This document shows positions 14,289-18,229 of a stretch of 18,229 nucleotides of DNA, one piece after another. Below the pieces are notes generated by a model. It worked only from the letters and a program-made list of their open reading frames with translations, did not search any database and was not told the DNA's origin. The DNA is taken from NCBI GenBank assembly GCA_041689995.1, contig JBDNFD010000105.1, positions 1 through 18,229 on the forward strand, given 5' to 3'. This stretch comes from DASSWG01 sp041689995. GTDB lineage: Bacteria; Bacteroidota; Bacteroidia; Flavobacteriales; Flavobacteriaceae. The stretch's first letter is position 1. Each line of letters begins with the position of its first letter. Made by a program: the position numbers and the translations under genes.

Positions 14289-14709
14289 ATGAAATATGAG
14301 GATTTAACATACAAGATTATCGGTTGTGCGATGGAAGTACACAAGCAATTGGGTAACGGCTTTACTCATTCATGTGATTTTATTTTAAAGGTATTCGTGA
14401 ATGCTACGCATTTCAAGAAGTTATTTACCAGCGCGCATTAGCCATCGAAATGCAATTACAAAAAATTGAGTTTAACAGAGAACATGTAATGGACATACAA
14501 TATAAAGGTTACGACATTGGGACACGGCGTGTCGATTTCTTTGTGGAAAATCGCATTATGGTTGAGATTAAAGCTCTCATTAATTTAGAAGATGTTCATC
14601 TGGCACAAGCTATGAATTATGTGGAAGCTTATAATCTTGAGATTGGACTGCTTATAAATTTTGGTGCAAAAAGCCTGCAACACAAGAGGGTACACAATAA
14701 TAATTCTTG
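14289..14709 (+). pseudogene. GxxExxY family protein, disrupted by a 50-bp insertion
   Basis: The reading begins MKYEDLTYKIIGCAMEVHKQLGNGF, the typical N-terminus of the GxxExxY family (PD-(D/E)XK nuclease-like fold, function unknown). After GGC-TTT a 50-bp insertion (about 14364-14413) shifts the frame. The family sequence resumes exactly with QEVIYQRALAIEMQLQKIEF and runs to the TGA at 14707-14709. The insertion therefore splits the namesake motif, here GF/QEVIY. The putative catalytic residues RVDFFVENRIMVEIKA remain in the second part. Without the insertion the protein would be about 123 residues, a normal length. An ATG at 14450 could give an 86-residue fragment. It is flanked by palindromic units B and C and sits between hsdM and hsdS. 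Confidence 0.87.
14364..14413. mobile_element. 50-bp hairpin-like insertion inside the GxxExxY gene
   Basis: Fifty bases absent from the family reading frame are bounded by TTT on both sides (14361-14363 and 14411-14413), which could be a 3-bp target duplication. CATTCATG near the left end and CGTGAATG near the right end are inverted repeats with one mismatch. It encodes nothing and looks like a miniature palindromic repeat unit. Confidence 0.55.
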
Positions 14710-14808
14710 AACCATGATTATTAAGGATTATTGGATTACCATGATTATAAAATATCACAGTGAAAAAAATCAAGCAATCAAGTCAATCTTGAAAATCAAG
14801 GTTCAGAC
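14705..14808. repeat. Palindromic unit C, right border of the GxxExxY cassette
   Basis: A 104-bp imperfect palindrome. TCTTGAACCATGATT at the left pairs with AATCAAGGTTCAGA at the right, and the pairing continues inward with mismatches for about 45 bp per arm. Over its shared part it is roughly 90% identical to unit B by eye and has the same orientation. Its left end overlaps the last codons of the GxxExxY gene, and it ends just before the duplicated hsdM tail. Confidence 0.85.
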
Positions 14809-14809
14809 A

Positions 14810-14845
14810 ATTTTTAAAGACTTGGGCTATGCAATCGAGTTATAA
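14810..14845 (+). pseudogene. Second copy of the HsdM C-terminal codons (hsdM remnant)
   Basis: After palindromic unit C the sequence reads IFKDLGYAIEL followed by TAA. This parallels VFKELGYEIGL at the end of the main hsdM frame (14067-14099). Over the 30 aligned bases 22 are identical, and several differences are at third positions. The TAA lies 14 bp past the hsdS ATG (overlap 14829-14845), the kind of hsdM/hsdS overlap expected in an intact operon. It therefore looks like the true tail of an hsdM that originally preceded this hsdS. Confidence 0.75.
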
Positions 14846-16049
14846 GCGGATTGGGGCTTATATAACACTTGTTGACGAACGAAATGTCGATTTGAAAGTC
14901 ACTACGCTTTTGGGTTTGAGTATTTCAAAACAATTTATTCCTTCTGTGGCAAATACCATAGGCACGGATATGAAGAATTATAAAATCATCCGTAAAAACC
15001 AATTTGCTTGTAGTGTAATGCAGGTGCGCCGGGATGGAAAAATGCCAGTTGCGTTATTGAAGGATTTTCAAGAGGCAATCATCTCACAAGCTTATCCTGT
15101 TTTTGAAGTGGTTGATACCGCTTTGCTTTCACCCGAATATTTAATGATGTGGTTTACCCGTAGTGAATTTGATAGACAAGCAACATTCCACGCTGTTGGA
15201 GGTGTAAGGGGAAGTTTGGAATGGGAAGATTTTCTGGATTTTGAATTGCCTGTGCCTTCTATAGAAAACCAACAGGAAATAGTAAACGAATATCACACCA
15301 TTACAAAACGCATCCAATTAAACGAAGAACTCAACCAAAAGCTGGAAGAAACGGCGCAGACACTTTATAAACATTGGTTTGTGGATTTTGAGTTTCCTAA
15401 CGAGAATGGAGAACCTTACAAATCTTCTGGTGGGGTTATGGTTTATAATGAGGAATTGGATGGGGAAGTGCCGGATGGTTGGGAGGTTGGAAACCTTTTT
15501 GATATTGCCAAAATAACAATGGGTCAATCGCCTAAAGGAGAAAGCTTTAATAATAGCGAAATTGGAGAAATATTTTATCAGGGTAGAACCGATTTTGGTT
15601 TTAGATTTCCAACAGTGAGAACATATACAACTGAACCAAAGCGAAGGGCAGACAAAGGTGATATACTGATGTCTGTTAGAGCGCCTGTTGGTGATTTGAA
15701 TATTGCTAATAATAAGCGTTGTATTTGTCGTGGCGTAGCTGCTCTACAAAGTAGAATCCATTGTAATTCATTTCTATATTATTTGATGAATGAGGTAAAA
15801 AACCAATTTATCATTTCCAATGATGAAGGGACAATTTTCGGTTCAATAACCAAAGAAGGTTTACATAATATTGAAATTATAAAACCCTTGGAATACATAG
15901 TTATAATCTTTGAAAAAATATCCAATGGAATTGATAAACAGATTGAGCTTAGTTGTGCCGAACTGGACCGATTAAAGAATTTTAAAACTCTCCTTCTTTC
16001 CAAAATGGTGACTGTGTGGAGTGAGGAAGGAATAGTAACTAAAAACTAA
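14829..16049 (+). CDS. hsdS: Type I restriction-modification specificity subunit HsdS
   Basis: The 406-residue product has normal HsdS length and two target-recognition domains. TRD1 is about residues 1-150 (YKRIGAYITLVDERN, GLSISKQFIPSVANTIGTDM, MQVRRDGKMPVA, GGVRGSLEWEDF). The central conserved helix is LPVPSIENQQEIVNEY to ETAQTLYKHWFVDFEFP (about 145-198). TRD2 starts near 215 (VPDGWEVGNLFDIAKITMGQSPKG), and the C-terminal helix has KQIELSCAELDRLKNFKTLLLSKM. It determines the DNA sequence recognised by the HsdM/HsdR complex. The start ATG overlaps the remnant hsdM tail. The frame is intact, unlike hsdM. The PHP-ATPase gene follows after 10 bp. Confidence 0.94.
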   Translation: MQSSYKRIGAYITLVDERNVDLKVTTLLGLSISKQFIPSVANTIGTDMKNYKIIRKNQFACSVMQVRRDGKMPVALLKDFQEAIISQAYPVFEVVDTALLSPEYLMMWFTRSEFDRQATFHAVGGVRGSLEWEDFLDFELPVPSIENQQEIVNEYHTITKRIQLNEELNQKLEETAQTLYKHWFVDFEFPNENGEPYKSSGGVMVYNEELDGEVPDGWEVGNLFDIAKITMGQSPKGESFNNSEIGEIFYQGRTDFGFRFPTVRTYTTEPKRRADKGDILMSVRAPVGDLNIANNKRCICRGVAALQSRIHCNSFLYYLMNEVKNQFIISNDEGTIFGSITKEGLHNIEIIKPLEYIVIIFEKISNGIDKQIELSCAELDRLKNFKTLLLSKMVTVWSEEGIVTKN

Positions 16050-16059
16050 AGCATTAGAT

Positions 16060-18138
16060 ATGACAATAGATAATCTCAAAAAAGGTGCTCAATGGCTAAA
16101 ATGTGATTTGCACATTCATACTCCAATATCACTATGTTCAGAATATGGAGGAAATACTGATGACGTTTGGGCAAAGTTTTTCGAAAAACTTGAGGCACTA
16201 TCAGACGATATTAAGGTAATTGGAATTAATGACTATATATTTCTTGATGGCTATAAAAAAGTGTTAGATTATAAGAACAATGGTGGATTAAAGAAAGTGG
16301 AATTATTGCTTCCTGTAATTGAATTGCGAATTAGGGATTTTGTGGGAAGCACCGAATTAAACAAAATAAATTACCATATCATTTTTGCCGACGATAATAG
16401 TATAAACACAGAACAGATTACTACTCATTTTTTGAGTGGATTAAAAGGAAAAGCAACATTAAACCAAGAATATAATAGTGGTTTTTCTTGGGGTGGAGTG
16501 ATCACTCCTGAATCACTAAGTGAATTTGGTAAACATATTTATGATCAAACTCCTCCAGAGAAAAGAACAACTTCAAAATACTTGGAAGTAGGTTTTAATA
16601 ATATCACTTTCGAATTATCAAAAATAATTGAATTATTAGGGGAAGGGGTAGAACCAAACACATATCTGAGCGAAAAGTATTTGAAAGCAATTGGAAAAGC
16701 TGAATGGGAAGATTTTAGGTGGGAAGGCTCACCTTCTGATAAAAAATCTATAATTAATGGGGTTGATTTTGTTTTTACTGCTTCACCAACTATTGAAACA
16801 ACAATAAAAGGAAAAGAATCATTAATTACTCAAGATGTTAATAGTAGATTATTACATTGTAGTGACGCACATATGTTTGCGGTTGATGAAAGTAAGACTA
16901 AACCCAAAGAACTCGGACATTGCTTCACTTGGATAAAAGCTGATCCCACTTTTGATGGATTAAAACAAGTTTTAATTGAATCAGAAGAAAGAATCTTCAT
17001 TGGGAAAACCCCACCAATTGCTGAAAAAGTAAATAATAATAGAACGAAGTATATTAAAAGTATCGCTATTGATGGTATTGAGGATTATGATGGCAAACAC
17101 GGTAAATGGTTCAACAAAGTAAATATAGAGCTAAATCCTGAATTAGTCGCGATTATTGGAAACAAAGGTAGTGGCAAGAGTGCTTTAGCGGATATTATTG
17201 GATTATGTGGATTTCACAAAAATCAAAAAGATTTTTCGTTTCTAAATGCAGAAAAATTCAGAAACGGAAAGATTTCTAAATATTTCGAGGCTAAATTAAC
17301 TTGGGAAAGTGATGAAGTAAGTTCTAAGATATTATTTGACAATTCAGATAATGGAGAAATTGAAAAGGTAAAGTATTTACCACAAGGTTATTTTGAAAGA
17401 TTGACAAATGAGATTTCGACTACAGAAGCGTTTCAAAAGGAAATAGAGAATGTAGTATTTACACATTTGAATGATGAAGATAAATTAGGATTTCAATCTT
17501 TCGAAGAATTAATGGAGCACCATAAAGGAAGTGTTGAAAAGGAAATCAAGTTAATGATTGAGTCGCTTAGCGACTTAAATAATCTGATAATAAAATTGGA
17601 AAGAAAATTAAATCCAATTTACAAATCAGAAATTCAAAATAAATTAAAGGAAAAGGAAAGTGAACTACAAGCTCTGATTGAACCCCTTCAAGTAAAAAAC
17701 CCGACTGAAGATGCTGAAGTTCCAGCGCAGAATCAAGCAATACTTTTAGAAATAGAAAAAGTAAAATTAGATATTGAAAAACTCGAGAAGGAGTTAGCTA
17801 TAAAGGAGAACCAGAAAAACATTTTATTGCTTGAACTGAGAGATTTAAAAGAATTAAAGAAAGATCTTGAGTTTAAAATAATTGAGATTGATTTGTTTAA
17901 GAAAGAACGACAATCAATAGTTGAAAAGTACAACTTAGATTTTAACACCTTGCTGAAGGTGACAAGTAATCTCGAAAGTTTAATTCTTCTAATCAGCAAA
18001 AAAGAAGCTGAGTTGCTTAAAGTCAAGGAACTTTTAGGCGATGAGAAATCTTCCATTCCTTCGTTTATTTCACTAAAAATGCAATTAGAGAATTATTGTT
18101 GTCCGATAAAAATCGAAAGTACGGAATTATGGGCTTGA
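16060..18138 (+). CDS. PHP-domain plus ATPase protein, TrlF-like, probably truncated
   Basis: This 692-residue protein begins with a PHP-type metallohydrolase domain (about 1-320), with D16-L-H18-I-H20 as the metal-binding HxH and C-S-D269-A-H271 as a later metal ligand pair. The ATPase N-lobe follows from about 340, with Walker A G367-NKGSGKS374 and a Q-loop-like YLPQGYFERL. A long coiled coil runs from about 490 to 670. This order matches the TrlF-like AAA-type ATPases often carried inside type I RM loci. In that family a second ATPase lobe with signature and Walker B should follow the coiled coil, but the frame ends at TGA 18136-18138 without it, and the last residues (NYCCPIKIESTELWA) look unlike coding sequence. 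A frameshift near the A5 run at 18075-18079 is possible. It starts 10 bp after hsdS and is more AT-rich than hsdM. A defence role is inferred from context. Confidence 0.82.
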   Translation: MTIDNLKKGAQWLKCDLHIHTPISLCSEYGGNTDDVWAKFFEKLEALSDDIKVIGINDYIFLDGYKKVLDYKNNGGLKKVELLLPVIELRIRDFVGSTELNKINYHIIFADDNSINTEQITTHFLSGLKGKATLNQEYNSGFSWGGVITPESLSEFGKHIYDQTPPEKRTTSKYLEVGFNNITFELSKIIELLGEGVEPNTYLSEKYLKAIGKAEWEDFRWEGSPSDKKSIINGVDFVFTASPTIETTIKGKESLITQDVNSRLLHCSDAHMFAVDESKTKPKELGHCFTWIKADPTFDGLKQVLIESEERIFIGKTPPIAEKVNNNRTKYIKSIAIDGIEDYDGKHGKWFNKVNIELNPELVAIIGNKGSGKSALADIIGLCGFHKNQKDFSFLNAEKFRNGKISKYFEAKLTWESDEVSSKILFDNSDNGEIEKVKYLPQGYFERLTNEISTTEAFQKEIENVVFTHLNDEDKLGFQSFEELMEHHKGSVEKEIKLMIESLSDLNNLIIKLERKLNPIYKSEIQNKLKEKESELQALIEPLQVKNPTEDAEVPAQNQAILLEIEKVKLDIEKLEKELAIKENQKNILLLELRDLKELKKDLEFKIIEIDLFKKERQSIVEKYNLDFNTLLKVTSNLESLILLISKKEAELLKVKELLGDEKSSIPSFISLKMQLENYCCPIKIESTELWA

Positions 18139-18229
18139 AAGTCAATAAAAGCGTTGTGATATTTTGAAAACATAAAAGTAAGCCCCCTCTTGTATTGGTT
18201 CTAATAAAACTCGAGATTTTTTTGAAAAT
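18139..18229. other. Window end, no gene assigned
   Basis: Ninety-one AT-rich bases follow the stop of the PHP-ATPase. One other frame stays open from about 18078 to the TGA at 18165-18167 (NAIRELLLSDKN, then RKYGIMGLKV), which may be shifted coding sequence of the same gene. hsdR is not visible here. Confidence 0.5.

Noticed and set aside
14450..14709. Independent 86-residue gene starting at an internal ATG
   Set aside because: It is the C-terminal part of the GxxExxY gene; family sequence continues upstream of the ATG to the insertion point, so it is a fragment and not a separate gene.
14100..14808. Ordinary insertion sequence between hsdM and hsdS
   Set aside because: No transposase is encoded and there are no terminal inverted repeats of IS type. 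The borders are imperfect hairpins in the same orientation.

Overview
The window looks like the chromosome of a marine or soil Flavobacteriaceae member (Bacteroidota). The signs are an extended NusB of more than 300 residues followed by a DUF1573 lipoprotein and YajC, a DUF3276/PUR-domain protein, a leucine-type amino-acid dehydrogenase, TAnnTTTG promoter boxes in place of sigma-70 boxes, start codons preceded by A/T-rich sequence without Shine-Dalgarno motifs, and moderate-to-low GC. The genus cannot be named from what is visible.

Layout. Positions 1-84 hold a heptanucleotide tandem array. On the minus strand lie a RidA-family deaminase and a sodium:solute symporter (1893-2273, 93-1820). Divergent from them is a plus-strand pair, peptidase T and a DUF1801/YdeI-like protein, which ends at a strong bidirectional terminator. 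A small lipoprotein follows on the minus strand. Then comes the minus-strand nusB - DUF1573 lipoprotein - yajC operon with its own terminator, and leucine dehydrogenase upstream of it with another terminator. On the plus strand are an ABC exporter half-transporter and a PUR-domain protein. A tRNA-binding-domain protein (minus) sits between heptamer arrays, and a thioredoxin/peroxiredoxin-like protein (plus) follows. Everything up to about 11.9 kb is ordinary core genome apart from the heptamer arrays.

From about 11.9 kb the character changes. A 666-bp AT-rich stretch without a gene leads into a type I restriction-modification island: hsdM, hsdS and a PHP-plus-ATPase protein (TrlF-like). The hsdR gene is not in the window and may lie downstream. 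hsdM carries two in-frame TGA codons in an otherwise continuous 522-codon reading frame. Between hsdM and hsdS sits a cassette of about 0.7 kb. It consists of two imperfect palindromic units, a GxxExxY-family gene broken by a 50-bp insertion inside its namesake motif, and a third palindromic unit. Beyond the cassette a second, diverged copy of the hsdM C-terminal codons runs into, and overlaps, the hsdS start codon. The simplest reading is that a palindrome-flanked GxxExxY cassette went into the hsdM-hsdS junction and left the hsdM tail on both sides. The cassette and hsdM have since decayed, while hsdS stays open. The PHP-ATPase frame is shorter than expected and stops before any Walker B motif.

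Working together: ridA, pepT, the symporter and leucine dehydrogenase fit peptide and amino-acid catabolism. nusB and yajC are housekeeping genes for transcription and secretion. The RM/TrlF block would be a defence module, but with hsdM interrupted it is probably not working as a complete methylating system unless another HsdM supplies the function.
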